Shown: piece after piece, positions 18,512 through 27,166 of the stretch
Layout of the letters: every line of letters starts with the position of its first letter
How positions within the stretch are numbered: position 1 is the first letter of the stretch
DNA from: DATFDN01 sp963818885
GTDB lineage: Bacteria; Pseudomonadota; Alphaproteobacteria; Acetobacterales; Acetobacteraceae
Reading direction: 5' to 3'
Assembly: GCA_963818885.1 (NCBI GenBank)
Contig: CAWFTP010000004.1
Location: forward strand, 62,001-126,000
DNA length: 64,000 nt
The notes under the pieces: model-generated
Database searches by the model: none
Told to the model about the DNA's origin: nothing
The model's input: only the letters and a program-made list of their open reading frames with translations
Made by a program: the position numbers and the translations under genes

Positions 18512-18534
18512 AAGGGGGTCGGGTTTACCCCCTT
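18512..18534 (-). promoter_or_regulatory. hairpin directly upstream of glmM
   Basis: AAGGGGGT and ACCCCCTT form a perfect 8-bp stem with a 7-base loop. The stem ends about 20 bases before the glmM start and just before its ribosome site. It could be a transcript-end remnant for folP, an RNA-processing site or a translational control element. It lacks a T tract on the minus strand. Confidence 0.5.
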
Positions 18535-18562
18535 CCGTTCTCCGGATGGAAGCAAAACCAAG

Positions 18563-19376
18563 CTAAGTTTTCGTGAGCGCGTCCCAAATTTTAAGCGCGT
18601 CTAGCATTCCGGCAACGTTGTGCACGCGCAAGATTGCCGCCCCCTGGGTCAGCGCGAACAGGCCGGCGACGGCGGAGGCGATGTCGCGGTCTGCTGCCTC
18701 GGTCTGTCCCGTCAGCTTGCCCAGGAAGCCCTTGCGCGACAGGCCGATGACGATCGGCAGGCCGAGCGTGCGCAACGCGCCGACCCCGCGCAGCATGGCG
18801 AGCGAATGGGCGGTGCGCTTGGCGAAGCCGAAGCCGGGGTCGATCGCGAGACGCGCCCGCGCGATACCGGCCGCCTCGGCAGCGGCGACCCGCGCGGCGA
18901 GTTCGCGCGTGACCTCGGCGGGGACGTCGCCATACTGGGCGAGGCTCGCCATGGTCGCGGGCTCGCCCCGCATATGCATCAGGATCACCGGGCAGTCGCC
19001 GCTTGCGAGCAGCGGCGCCGCTTCGGGGTCGTGGGCAAGGGCGGAAACGTCGTTGACGATCCGCGCCCCGGCGTCCAGCGCCGCGCGCATCGTCGCGGCG
19101 TGGCGGGTGTCGGCGGAGACCAGCACGCCCGCGCGGGCGAGCGCGCGGATGATCGGCAGGACCCGGCGCTGCTCCTCCCGCGGCGGGACGGGGGCGGCGC
19201 CCGGGCGCGTGCTCTCCCCGCCCACGTCGACGATGTCCGCCCCGGCCTCGCGCATGGCGAGCCCGGCGGCGATCGCCGCGCCGGCGTCCGGGTAGGAGCC
19301 GCCGTCGCTGAAGCTGTCCGGGGTTAGGTTCAGGATGCCCATGATGCGCGGGCGGTCTAGGGAGAGGCCGGCCCAT
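18563..19376 (-). CDS. folP: dihydropteroate synthase, probable one-base frameshift near the start
   Basis: It joins p-aminobenzoate to the pterin pyrophosphate in folate synthesis and is the sulfonamide target. Family motifs are IMGILNLTPDSFSDGG, VDVGGESTRPGA, ILMHMRG, AIDPGFGFAK and GLSRKGFLG. The uninterrupted frame has no good start: its first ATG (19342) lies inside the first motif. ATG 19376 would read MAGLSLDRPRIMGIL if one G of ATGGGCC were removed, which restores a normal N-terminus and about 271 residues. I therefore place the start at 19376 with a one-base insertion near 19371. The alternative is a short protein starting at 19342. Confidence 0.85.
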
Positions 19377-19379
19377 TGT

Positions 19380-19468
19380 GCGTGCCCCCTCCCCTTAGCC
19401 CCTCCCGCAAGGGGAGGGGGGATTCCCAATTTCGTCTGCCCTCCCCTTGAGGGAGGGGGGAGGGGGAG
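19380..19468. repeat. GC-rich intergenic repeat with CCCTCCCC/GGGGAGGG arms
   Basis: Two hairpins of the CCCCTCCC-GCAA-GGGGAGGG and CCCTCCCC-TTGA-GGGAGGGG type fill the adk-folP gap. They resemble the elements at 901 and 16257. Their arms and small loops could act as an RNA barrier between the two genes. Confidence 0.7.
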
Positions 19469-19473
19469 GGCGC

Positions 19474-20133
19474 TCAGCTGGCGGCGATCCGGTCTAGCAG
19501 CGCGATGAGCTGGCGGGTCACCTCGTCGATGTCGGCCATGCCGTCGACCGTGTAGAACCGCCCCAGCGCCTGATAATGCGGCAGGATCGGCGCGGTCTGG
19601 CGATGGTAGACCTCGAGCCGGGCCGCCACGGCCTCCCGCCGGTCGTCGGCCCGATGGACGAACTCGGTGGCCCCGCAATTGTCGCAGACGCCCGGCTCGC
19701 GTGGCGGCTTGAACCGCTCATGGTAGCCCTCGCCGCATATGGCGCAGGTGAAGCGGCCGCTGATGCGCTCGACCAGGGCCTGATCGTCGACCTTGAGCTC
19801 GATCACCGCGTCGATACGCAGGTTGCGGCTGGCGAGCAGGTGATCGAGCGCCTCGGCCTGCGGGATGGTGCGGGGAAACCCGTCGAGGATGAAGCCGCCC
19901 GCGTAGTCCGGGCCGGCGATCCGTTCGCCCAGCATGCGGATGATGATGTCGTCGGAGACGAGCTTGCCCAATTCCATCACCGCCTTCGCCTCGAGGCCGA
20001 TCGGGCTCGCGGTGGCGACCTCGGCACGCAGCATGTCGCCGGTGCTGATCTGCGCGAGGCCGTAGCGCTCTTCCAGCCGCTTGGCCTGGGTTCCCTTTCC
20101 CGCGCCGGGCGGGCCGAGCAGCAGCAGGATCAT
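19474..20133 (-). CDS. adk: adenylate kinase (long, zinc-lid form)
   Basis: It equilibrates ATP, ADP and AMP. The 219-residue protein has the P-loop LLGPPGAGKGTQAKRL. The LID has four cysteines (C130, C133, C150, C153 in CAIC...CDNC), so a structural zinc is expected. DGFPRT lies near residue 84. Its start overlaps the secY stop (ATGA), which is the classic secY-adk pairing of the spc operon. Confidence 0.97.
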   Translation of the reverse strand: MILLLLGPPGAGKGTQAKRLEERYGLAQISTGDMLRAEVATASPIGLEAKAVMELGKLVSDDIIIRMLGERIAGPDYAGGFILDGFPRTIPQAEALDHLLASRNLRIDAVIELKVDDQALVERISGRFTCAICGEGYHERFKPPREPGVCDNCGATEFVHRADDRREAVAARLEVYHRQTAPILPHYQALGRFYTVDGMADIDEVTRQLIALLDRIAAS

Positions 20134-21470
20134 CGTCGTGTCCGGACCCTCGATTTTCGGATCAGGCCTTCATACTGGTGGGCCAGCAGATGCGACTGGA
20201 TCTGGGTCACGGTGTCCATCGTCACCGACACGACGATCAGGATCGAGGTGCCGCCGAAATAGAACGGCAGCCCGTAGTTGGTGATCAGCAGCTCGGGCAG
20301 CAAGCAGACGGCGGCGAGGTAGATGCCGCCCACGGTGGTCAGCCGCGTCAGCACATAGTCGAAATACTCCGCGGTCGCGGTGCCCGGGCGGATGCCGGGC
20401 ACGAAGCCGCCGTATTTCTTGAGGTTGTCGGCGGTCTCCTCCGGATTGAAGACGACGGCGGTGTAGAAATAGGAGAAGAAGATGATGAGAGCGGCGTAGA
20501 GGATGATGTAGGCCGGCGTGCCGTGCCCGAGCTGGGAGGCGATGAAGCCGAGCCAGCCCGAGCCCCCCGCGCCCGAGAAGCCGACCACGGTCGCCGGGAT
20601 CAGCAGCAAAGAGCTCGCGAAGATCGGCGGGATCACGCCCGAGGTGTTGATCTTGAGCGGCATATGGGTCGAATCGCCGCCGAACATGCGATTGCCGACC
20701 TGCCGCTTCGGATACTGCACCGGCACCCGCCGATAGGCGCGCTCGACGAAGACGATGATGCCGATCACCGCGAAGGCGAGCACGAAGAAGCCGACGATGA
20801 AGGTGGGCGACAGCGCGCCGGTCGAGCCCAGCTGCAGCAGCGAGGCGAGCGCGTTCGGCAGGTTGGCGACGATGCCCGCCATGATGATCAGGCTGGTGCC
20901 GTTGCCGACGCCGCGGGCGGTGATCTGCTCGCCTACCCACATCAGGAACATGGTGCCGCCGACCAGGGTGACGACGCAGGTGAACAGGAACATCGGCCCG
21001 GGCGAGATGACCGCCGGGCCGAAGCTGCCGCGCATCAATTCGAGCCCCACCGCGATGCCATAGGACTGGAACAGCGCGATCACGACGGTGAGATAGCGGG
21101 AGTACTGGTTGAGCTTGATGCGCCCCTGCTCGCCCTCCTTCTTCAGCGCCTCGAGCGAGGGCATCGCCGCGGTCATCAGCTGCATGATGATGCTGGCGCT
21201 GATGTACGGCATGATGTTGAGCGCGAACACCGTCATCCGGCCGAGCGCGCCGCCGGTGAACATGTTGAACATGCCGAGGATGCCGCCGCCGTGCTGCTGC
21301 AGCATCTCGGTCATCACCGAGGCGTCGACACCGGGGACCGGGATATAGGAGCCGACCCGGTAGACGATCAGCGCGCCCAGGGTGAACCAGATGCGCTTCT
21401 TGAGCTCGGTCGCCTTGGAAAGGACGCCGAGGCTGAGATTGGAGGCGAGCTGTTCGGCCGCGGAGGCCAT
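20130..21470 (-). CDS. secY: protein translocase channel subunit SecY
   Basis: SecY is the channel of the Sec translocon in the inner membrane. The 446-residue protein has about ten membrane segments and starts with a short amphipathic region (ATELKKRIWFTLGALIVYR). The plug-region PVPGVDAS, IMPYISASIIMQLMT, LNQYSRYLT, RVPVQYPKRQVGN and NPEETADNLKKYGGFVPGIRPG are all conserved. It overlaps adk by four bases. Unusually, no rplO or other ribosomal protein gene precedes it: the next gene upstream is divergent and unrelated. The gene therefore needs its own promoter within 21471-21600. Confidence 0.97.
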   Translation of the reverse strand: MASAAEQLASNLSLGVLSKATELKKRIWFTLGALIVYRVGSYIPVPGVDASVMTEMLQQHGGGILGMFNMFTGGALGRMTVFALNIMPYISASIIMQLMTAAMPSLEALKKEGEQGRIKLNQYSRYLTVVIALFQSYGIAVGLELMRGSFGPAVISPGPMFLFTCVVTLVGGTMFLMWVGEQITARGVGNGTSLIIMAGIVANLPNALASLLQLGSTGALSPTFIVGFFVLAFAVIGIIVFVERAYRRVPVQYPKRQVGNRMFGGDSTHMPLKINTSGVIPPIFASSLLLIPATVVGFSGAGGSGWLGFIASQLGHGTPAYIILYAALIIFFSYFYTAVVFNPEETADNLKKYGGFVPGIRPGTATAEYFDYVLTRLTTVGGIYLAAVCLLPELLITNYGLPFYFGGTSILIVVSVTMDTVTQIQSHLLAHQYEGLIRKSRVRTRR

Positions 21471-21600
21471 GCAGGGTGTCCTTGGAAACGCGGGCGCCGT
21501 TCTAGGCGAGGGGACGCTCCCCGGGCAAGCGAGGCGCGGGTGCGGCCCATATGGGGACGGAACGGAGCCACGGCAGGCAGGTGTGATATGATGCCCAGCA

Positions 21601-21816
21601 ATGAGCCAGGCGGTGGAACAGCTTGAGGATTTCGCCGCGCTCTATGCGCGCGCCTTTCGGGACTTCGGAGCGAGCGCGCTCTGGAGCAGCCGTCCCGTGG
21701 CCAACCCGACCCAGGCGGACGCGCTGGCGATCACCCGCACCTTGCGGGTCGAGGGTGACCTGCGGGCGCGCCTCCTGGCGGAGCAGATCGAGCGGGCGTG
21801 CCGTGCCGCTGGCTAA
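21601..21816 (+). CDS. small helical protein upstream of a nucleotidyltransferase, possible antitoxin
   Basis: The 71-residue protein (MSQAVEQLEDFAALYARAFR at the start, LRVEGDLRARLLAEQIERAC near the end) looks helical and is not a family I can name. It overlaps the nucleotidyltransferase gene by 14 bases. A short partner translationally coupled to an AbiEii-like protein suggests an antitoxin or accessory subunit; this rests on gene layout only. It is divergent from secY. Confidence 0.6.
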   Translation: MSQAVEQLEDFAALYARAFRDFGASALWSSRPVANPTQADALAITRTLRVEGDLRARLLAEQIERACRAAG

Positions 21817-22628
21817 GATTCAGACTGATATCCTGCGCCTGCTCGCCGCGCATCGCGATCCCGAAAGCTACGTGGCCGGCAGCACGCCGCTGAATGCGAA
21901 CGCAGCCCGCTTTTCCGATGATATCGACGTCTTCCACGATCGCGAGGAGCGGGTGGCGCGGGCGGCGGTCGAGGATGGCGCGGTGCTGGAGGCCAACGGC
22001 TACGATCTGCAGTGGCTGCGCCGCGAGCCTGCGCTCTATGCCGTGCTCGCAGGAACGGACGGCGAGACGACGCGCCTGGAATGGGCGGTCGATGCGGACT
22101 TCCGGTTCTTTCCGACGGTGCGGGATCAGACGTTCGGCTATGTGCTGCATCCGGTTGACCTCGCCGCCAACAAGGTCATGGCGGCAGCAGGCCGGCACGA
22201 GGCGCGCGACATCGTCGACCTGCTCACAGTCCATGACCGTTTCCTGCCGCTCGGCGCCGTGGTCTGGGCCGCCGTCGGCAAGGCGCTCGGCTTCACGCCG
22301 GAAGGATTGATCAACGAGAATTCGCCGGCTGAGCTGCTACACGGAGGCAGACTTCCGACGCCTCGCGAGCGATCCGCCGATCGATCCCCGAGCGACGATG
22401 GTGCGCTGGCGCAGAGCCCTCGATGAGGCGGAGGCGTTCATCGCACACATGCCGAGCGAGGCTGCGGGATTGCTGTTCCTGGAGTCGGGGACGGCGGTAC
22501 AGCCCGACCCCACGCGGCTTGAGGCCTATCGGACACACGCTGGAGCGCGGCGCGGTCAATGGCCCAGCAGTCCGGAGATCACCGCCGCGATGTTCGAGCG
22601 CTACAGCTGGACGCCGCGCGCGGGCTGA
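21803..22628 (+). CDS. nucleotidyltransferase (AbiEii/AbiGii-like), one-base frameshift
   Basis: The frame from GTG 21803 (PLAKIQTDILRLLAAHRDPE) shows the polymerase-beta-type signature: GSTPLNANAARFSDDIDVF, a Gly-Ser followed by Asp-x-Asp, and later LEWAVDADFRF and LAANKVMAAAGRHEARDIVDL. This is the type IV toxin / AbiEii-like family. The frame goes wrong after INE near 22319-22320. Deleting one A from GAGAATTC restores EIRRLSCYTEADFRRLA and continues to TGA 22628 (FERYSWTPRAG). The full product is about 274 residues. The restored sequence contains a GANTC site. Probably functional with a sequencing error, but real inactivation is possible for an accessory gene. Confidence 0.7.
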
Positions 22629-22646
22629 CGGGCAGCTCGCCGGCCT

Positions 22647-23202
22647 TCAGCGCGCCGGCACCACTCCGGTCTTGAAGCCGAGCGCGCCGAGGGTCGCCGG
22701 GTTAAGCTGGCTGTTCGCCTCCAGCCCCCGGCTTTGCTGGAAGCGGGCGATCGCTTCTTGCGTGGAGGGTCCCCAGACGCCGTCGAGCGCGCCGCGGTAG
22801 AAGCCGAGCTCGCGCAGCCGCGCCTGGACGGTGCGCACCTGCTCAGGGGCGACGGTGGCGGGTGGGGCGGCGGCGGGCGCAGTGGCGGGCGGCGCGCCGA
22901 GCAGCGCGTCGACGCTGAGCCCCATCGTGGCGGCGGTCGCTTGATTGAGCTGCCCGGTCACCTGCAAGCCGTGCGTCTGCTGGAACCGCTGCAGGGCGAC
23001 GACGCTGTCCGGTCCCCAAACGCCATCGACATGCCCCGCGTAGTCGCCGGCCTGGTGCAGGTGCTCCTGCACGGTCTGCACAGCGGATCTGGAGAGCGGC
23101 TGCACGTAGGTCAGCTGCGGCGGCAGCGGCTGGGCCTGCGCCTGGGCGGCGAGGCCGATGCCGGCGGCGAGGGCGACGAGCGGGTAGGAGGCGGGGCTGC
23201 AT
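22647..23202 (-). CDS. exported protein with two peptidoglycan-binding domains, probable frameshift in the signal peptide
   Basis: Two PG_binding_1 domains are evident: VQEHLHQAGDYAGHVDGVWG to MGL, and VQARLRELGFYRGALDGVWG to LGALG, joined by an Ala/Pro linker. There is no catalytic domain, so it would bind the wall rather than cut it. The domain frame has no ATG at a sensible place. ATG 23202 reads MQPRLLP and, with one base removed near 23181, continues LVALAAGIGLAAQAQAQ, a proper signal peptide. That gives about 184 residues. The stop is at 22647, convergent with the nucleotidyltransferase gene. Confidence 0.7.
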
Positions 23203-23314
23203 GGGTGCGTATCCGGCGGTTTCGTTGCGATAACGCTGGCGGAGGGCGGCGGTTCGCGGCCGTCAAGCAACCGCAGTAAGGCGAGGGATGGGACGCGGCG
23301 GTCGGCGACGAGGG

Positions 23315-23735
23315 ATGATCGTGGTCGAACTCCTCGGCTGTCGTGGCGATCCTGTTTGGCGAGTCCGCGGCACCCGCACTGCTGGCCCGATTGGCCGCCG
23401 ATCCGGACCGGGTCATGTCGGTTGCTTCCTATGTCGAGACCGGGACCATGCTGGCCGGCCGGCGACGCGCCAATCGGTTGCAGGCAATCGATGATCTGGA
23501 CGCGTTCCTGGCCGAGGCTGGGATTGCCCTGGCCGATGTTGATGCGTTCCAGGCGCGACTGGCGCTCCGGGCGCGCATCCAGTTCGGACGCGGCATGGGG
23601 CATGGCGGCGTGCTCAATTTCGGCGACGCGTTCTCCTATGCGCTGGCCCGTCCGCACGAGGCGCCGCTGCTGTTCATTGGCGATGATTCTGGCTCGGCGG
23701 ATGTGATCCCGGCAGTTCAAGCGGACGGCCTCTGA
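23315..23735 (+). CDS. vapC: VapC-family PIN-domain ribonuclease toxin, one-base frameshift near the start
   Basis: PIN-domain VapC toxins cleave RNA. The main frame reads VAILFGESAAPALLARLAAD, ASYVETGTMLAGR (acidic residue 2), FGRGMGHGGVLNFGDAFSYALA (acidic residue 3) and FIGDDSGSADVIPA. ATG 23315 gives MIVV, and one extra A at 23328-23329 then breaks the frame. Without it the protein reads MIVVDSSAVVAILFGE, with the expected catalytic Asp5, and is about 139 residues. The repaired sequence has a GACTC (GANTC) site. No VapB gene is visible upstream, so if functional it is an orphan toxin or its antitoxin is elsewhere. Confidence 0.8.
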
Positions 23736-23863
23736 CTCGCTTCACGTCCCCGCATCTTGCCTGGCCGCGCCGGCAGGTCATCTCCCGGGTCCGGTCCATG
23801 CGGCAAGCGTGAAAATCTGGCGTCGCGTGCGCATGCATCGCTCGGCCTATTACTCGGCGAAGC

Positions 23864-23889
23864 TCTCCCGGCACATCACGTCCGGGAGA
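23864..23889 (-). terminator. hairpin after the seven-repeat gene
   Basis: TCTCCCGG and CCGGGAGA form a perfect 8-bp stem with a 10-base loop, 17 bases after the stop of the minus-strand repeat gene. No T tract follows, so it is only a candidate terminator. The rest of 23736-23905 holds nothing I recognise. Confidence 0.4.
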
Positions 23890-23905
23890 AACGTGGCCCC
23901 GGCCC

Positions 23906-25069
23906 TTATGCGGCGATCTGGGTGAGGTCGTTGTGCGACCAGTGGTCGGTATAGACCAGCTCATGCAGGTCCCCGTCTTGCCCGAGGCAGATCACGTGCT
24001 GCTGGCCATTGAACTCAGTCGCATAGCCGACCAGCGGACTGGTGGTATCCCGGCGGAACGTTCTGGCGCATCGGCGGCATCGGTCAGGTCGGTATGGGAC
24101 CAATCGTCTTTATAGACCAGCTCATGCACGTCCCCGTCCTGCCCCGAAATAGATCACATGATGCTGATTGTTGAACTCGGTCGCATATGCGGCGATCAGA
24201 CCACCTTCTTTCGGCGGAAAATTCTGGGCATTGGCGGCAACGGTCAGGTCGTTATGGACCCAATGGTCGGTATAGACCAGCTCATGCACGTCGCAAATCC
24301 TGCCAAGATAGATTACGTGATGCTGGTTGTTGAACTCGGTCGCGTATGCGGCGATCGGACCGGCCTTTATCGGCGGAAAGTACTGGGCGTTGGCGGCAAC
24401 CGATCAGGTCGGTATGGTACCAATCGTCTTTATAGACCAGCTCATGCACATCCCCGTCCTGCCCGAGATAGATCACATGATGCTGGTTGTTGAACTCGGT
24501 CGCGTAGCCGACCAGCGGACTTGCGGTGCTCGGCAGGTATAAACCAAGGGCACCGGCGGCTTCGCTCAGGTCGAAATGCTCCCAATGGTCGGTATAGACC
24601 ATCTCATTCACGTGCAAGTCGGTGCTGAGGTAGTTGACGTGCTGCTGCTTGTTGAACTCGGTCGCATAGCCATCCAGCGGACGTCGGCTTTCCGGCGGAA
24701 TAGCCATGGGCATTGGCGGCTTCAGTCAGGTCGTAATGCGCCCAATGGTCGGTATAGACCAGCTCCTGCACGTGCAAATGTCGCTGAGGTAGCGAAGTAG
24801 TTGACGTGCTGCTGGCTTGTTGAATTCGGTCGCATATGCGGCGATCCGACTGCCCTCTCCCGGCCTGAAATATCCGGGAAATTCGCGGGATCGGCGGCCT
24901 GGCTGAGGTCATTGTCCACCCAGTGGTCGGTATAGACCAGCTCATGCACATCCCCGTCGTCCCCGATGAAATTTACGTGCTGCTGCCCGTTGAACTCGGT
25001 CGCGTAGCCGTCGAGCCCTGTGCCTGGGCCGGGACTGGCGGCCATCATCGGCTTGGGATCGCGTGTCAT
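23906..25069 (-). pseudogene. tandem-repeat (propeller/lectin-like) protein gene with several frameshifts
   Basis: Seven units of about 53-54 residues follow one another. Each has the consensus GYATEFNxQQHVxYLGxDGDVHELVYTDHWxHNDLTxAA. The conserved aromatic, His and Asp positions and the unit size suggest beta-propeller blades like those of fucose-type lectins; this is inference from pattern, not a proven family. The start (MTRDPKPMMAAS, ATG 25069) has a strong AAGGAGG ribosome site, and the last unit ends at TAA 23908-23906. No signal peptide is seen. Between these the frame breaks in units 2, 4, 5 and 6 by single extra bases, for example FGGGGCAGGAC and AAGCCAGCAGC. The density of breaks is far above the rest of the window, so true decay is plausible. 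Confidence 0.65.
23946..24975 (-). repeat. seven tandem coding repeats, 160-178 bp spacing
   Basis: The anchor TATAGACCAG occurs at 23951, 24111, 24271, 24431, 24593, 24753 and 24931. Spacings are 160, 160, 160, 162, 160 and 178 bp. A spacing of 160 is not a multiple of three, which matches the frameshifts seen in the protein. Confidence 0.85.
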
Positions 25070-25419
25070 ACGGTCGCCTCCTTCTCGCTGGGCCCGACTG
25101 TGTTCGGATCAGCGATGAGATGGGCCCGACAAGGAGAACCGCCCTGTGATCGCCATCACGTTGGCAGATGAAATGTCTGATGACGCATCCACTCTCCACG
25201 CCGCCATCAGATTAGGCGGCGCTTGCTTGCAGAGACCTGACGAAAGCTTTGCGGCGAGATAGTCTCACGACGCGGCTGCTCATTGACGATCACTTCGGGT
25301 CAACGAGCGCGACCTGAGCCCTCGTGGCTGGCTTGCGCCTGCCGCGTTCGTGGCCCGCGGGTCTTGCGTCGGCGCCCCGCCGGGTCATGCTCAGCACTGC
25401 ATCACGGCTGGAGCGCGGC
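25070..25419. other. divergent intergenic region without recognised genes
   Basis: The 350 bp between the repeat gene and the ABM monooxygenase gene hold no supported gene. GGGCCCGAC occurs twice, near 25091 and 25126. TTGAC-N10-GTCAA near 25277-25296 is an imperfect operator-like inverted repeat. GGAG lies just before ATG 25420. Confidence 0.4.
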
Positions 25420-25728
25420 ATGACAGCGGATAGACGGCCCATCGCCATCATCGTCGAGTACCAGGTGGACGCCGCGCGCAGGGCGCTGTTCCTGCGCCGC
25501 CTCATGGAGAATTGCCGCGCGACGATGACCGATGACGGCTGCGAGCGCATGGAGATCAACGAGCCGATCGAGGGCGACGGACGCACCGTCATCCTGACCG
25601 AGCGCTGGCGCGACCAGGCGGCGATCGACGCACACCGGGCCAAGCCCGGGCACGAGCTGCAGCACCGGAGGGTCGACGAGCTGGTCGCCTCGAAGCGGGT
25701 CGCCAAGTGCTACATCGTCGAGGAGTGA
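25420..25728 (+). CDS. antibiotic biosynthesis monooxygenase (ABM) domain protein, YgiN-like
   Basis: The 102-residue protein is a single ABM domain of the quinol-monooxygenase type. IAIIVEYQVDAARRALFLRR opens it, and CERMEINEPIEGDGRTVILTERW and AIDAHRAKPGH follow. Such dimeric, cofactor-free proteins oxidise quinols or related phenols. ATG 25420 has GGAG six bases ahead; the earlier ATG at 25324 adds a basic tail without homology. Its stop overlaps a possible GTG start of the next gene. It begins a plus-strand run of oxidative genes ending with an intradiol dioxygenase. Confidence 0.75.
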   Translation: MTADRRPIAIIVEYQVDAARRALFLRRLMENCRATMTDDGCERMEINEPIEGDGRTVILTERWRDQAAIDAHRAKPGHELQHRRVDELVASKRVAKCYIVEE

Positions 25729-26187
25729 CCCTCGCGCAAAGCGCGGCTTTCGTCGTGCTGCTGCTGGCTGGCGCGCGTCCCGCGCAGGCGGCGATGACCT
25801 GGAGCTGGCGCTACGGCGCCCCCGACATCGTTGCGAGCGGGACGTTCACCACGACGGACCACCCCGATGTCGCCGGATACTACCGGATCACCGCGATCGC
25901 CGGCGCGCGGAACGGCGTCGCGATCACCGCGCTGCAGCAGACCGGAACGCCGATACCCGGCAACGCACCATACGCGGTCGACAATTTGGTCCGCGCGCGC
26001 GACCCGCAACTCACCAAGCACGGATTCGGCTTCGCGCTCGCCGACGGGGACTACGCCAATCCGTTCCATGCCGACTTCGCCAAGCCGCCCACCGACATGG
26101 AGTTCCTCTCGAAGCCGCCATTCACCCGCGCCAGCAACACCGAGCTCCCGGTGCGTTTCGCCGCGCATCCGCGAGCGGCGCTGAGCA
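25725..26187 (+). CDS. exported protein of unknown function, fused in frame to the next gene
   Basis: A signal peptide (AQSAAFVVLLLAGARPAQAA) is followed by about 125 residues: WSWRYGAPDIVASGTFTTTD, ITAIAGARNGVAITALQ, GTPIPGNAPYAVDNLV, HGFGFALADGDYANPF. The pattern resembles secreted beta-rich proteins often carrying PEP-CTERM tails, but no such tail is visible here. The frame runs without a stop into the luciferase-like monooxygenase. A stop (TGA 26183-26185) exists in another frame just before the ATG at 26188, so a one-base shift could separate the genes. The start could be GTG 25725 or ATG 25707. Confidence 0.5.
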
Positions 26188-27164
26188 TGCGCTTCGGCCT
26201 GTTCGGCGGCGCGCGCGCCAAGTCCGGCACCGATGTCGGGACCGGCGACAGCCACTCCTATGGCGGCTTCATCGACTATGTCGTGGAAGCCGAGCGGCTC
26301 GGGCTCGATTCCGTGTTCCTGGTCGAGCACCATTTCACCGGGCAGGGGCAGGTGTCGGCCTCGCTTACCTTGCTCGCCTATCTCGCCGCGCGCACGCAGC
26401 GCATCCGGCTCGGCACCGCGGTCGTCGTGCTGCCCTGGCACAACCCGGTGCTGATCGCCGAGCAGGCGGCGACGCTCGACCTGCTGTCGAATGGGCGGCT
26501 CGATCTTGGCGTCGGCAAGGGCTATCGCGGGGCGGAATTCGACGGGTTCTGCATTCCGCAGGATCAAGCGGGCGAGCGGTTCGACGAGGCGGTCGCGGTG
26601 ATCCGCAAGGCGTGGACCAGCGACGGCCGCTTCTCGCACGAAGGCGCACGCTGGCGGTTCCACGACGTCGTGGTCGAGCCCGCGCCGGTGCAGCGCCCGC
26701 ACCCGCCGCTTTGGCTCGCCGCCGGGAGTCCGGACTCGATCCGCCGCGCCGCGCGGGACGGCTTCAACCTGCTGCTCGACCAGCTCGGCTCGGTGCGGCT
26801 CAGCCTCGAGCGGGTGGCGCTGTTCCGCGAGGAGTGCGCGCGGATCGGGCGGCCGTACGAGGCCGGGATGGTCGCGCTTGCCCGCGCCCTGCAGATCGCG
26901 CGGACCGAGGCCGAGCGCGACGCCGCGTACGCGACCCGGCAGCGAGTGCTCGTCCGGATCGGCGACCTCGCGCGCGGCGAGCGCCCGCCCGAGGACGTGC
27001 GCGCCGATGATGCCGCGCTGCTCGGCACGCCCGAGGAGATCGTGGCGCGCCTGAAGGTGCTGCGCGCGGGCGGGGTGGAGCGCGTGCTGCTGGTCGACCC
27101 GCACGCCTCGGTCGAGCGGCTGCGCGACTTCGCGGCGAGCGTGATGCCGGCGTTCATGGGCTGA
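26188..27164 (+). CDS. LLM-class flavin-dependent monooxygenase (luciferase-like)
   Basis: The 325-residue unit from ATG 26188 starts MRFGLFGGARAKSG and shows the bacterial-luciferase fold: YGGFIDYVVEAERLGLDSVF, EHHFTGQGQVSASLTLLAYL, RIRLGTAVVVLPWHNPVLIAEQ and LDLLSNGRLDLGVGKGYR. The C-terminus ends with GVERVLLVDPHASVERLRD. It should use reduced flavin and O2 on an organic substrate that cannot be named. In the sequence given it is continuous with the exported protein upstream. A flavin enzyme with a signal peptide would be odd, so I treat it as a separate gene. Confidence 0.85.
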
Positions 27165-27166
27165 AT

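Noticed and set aside
20178..21626. 482-residue plus-strand frame antisense to secY
   Set aside because: Highly charged shadow frame opposite a clear membrane protein.
23946..24975. CRISPR array
   Set aside because: Repeats are about 160 bp, coding-like and contiguous, with no short repeat/spacer pattern and no cas genes.
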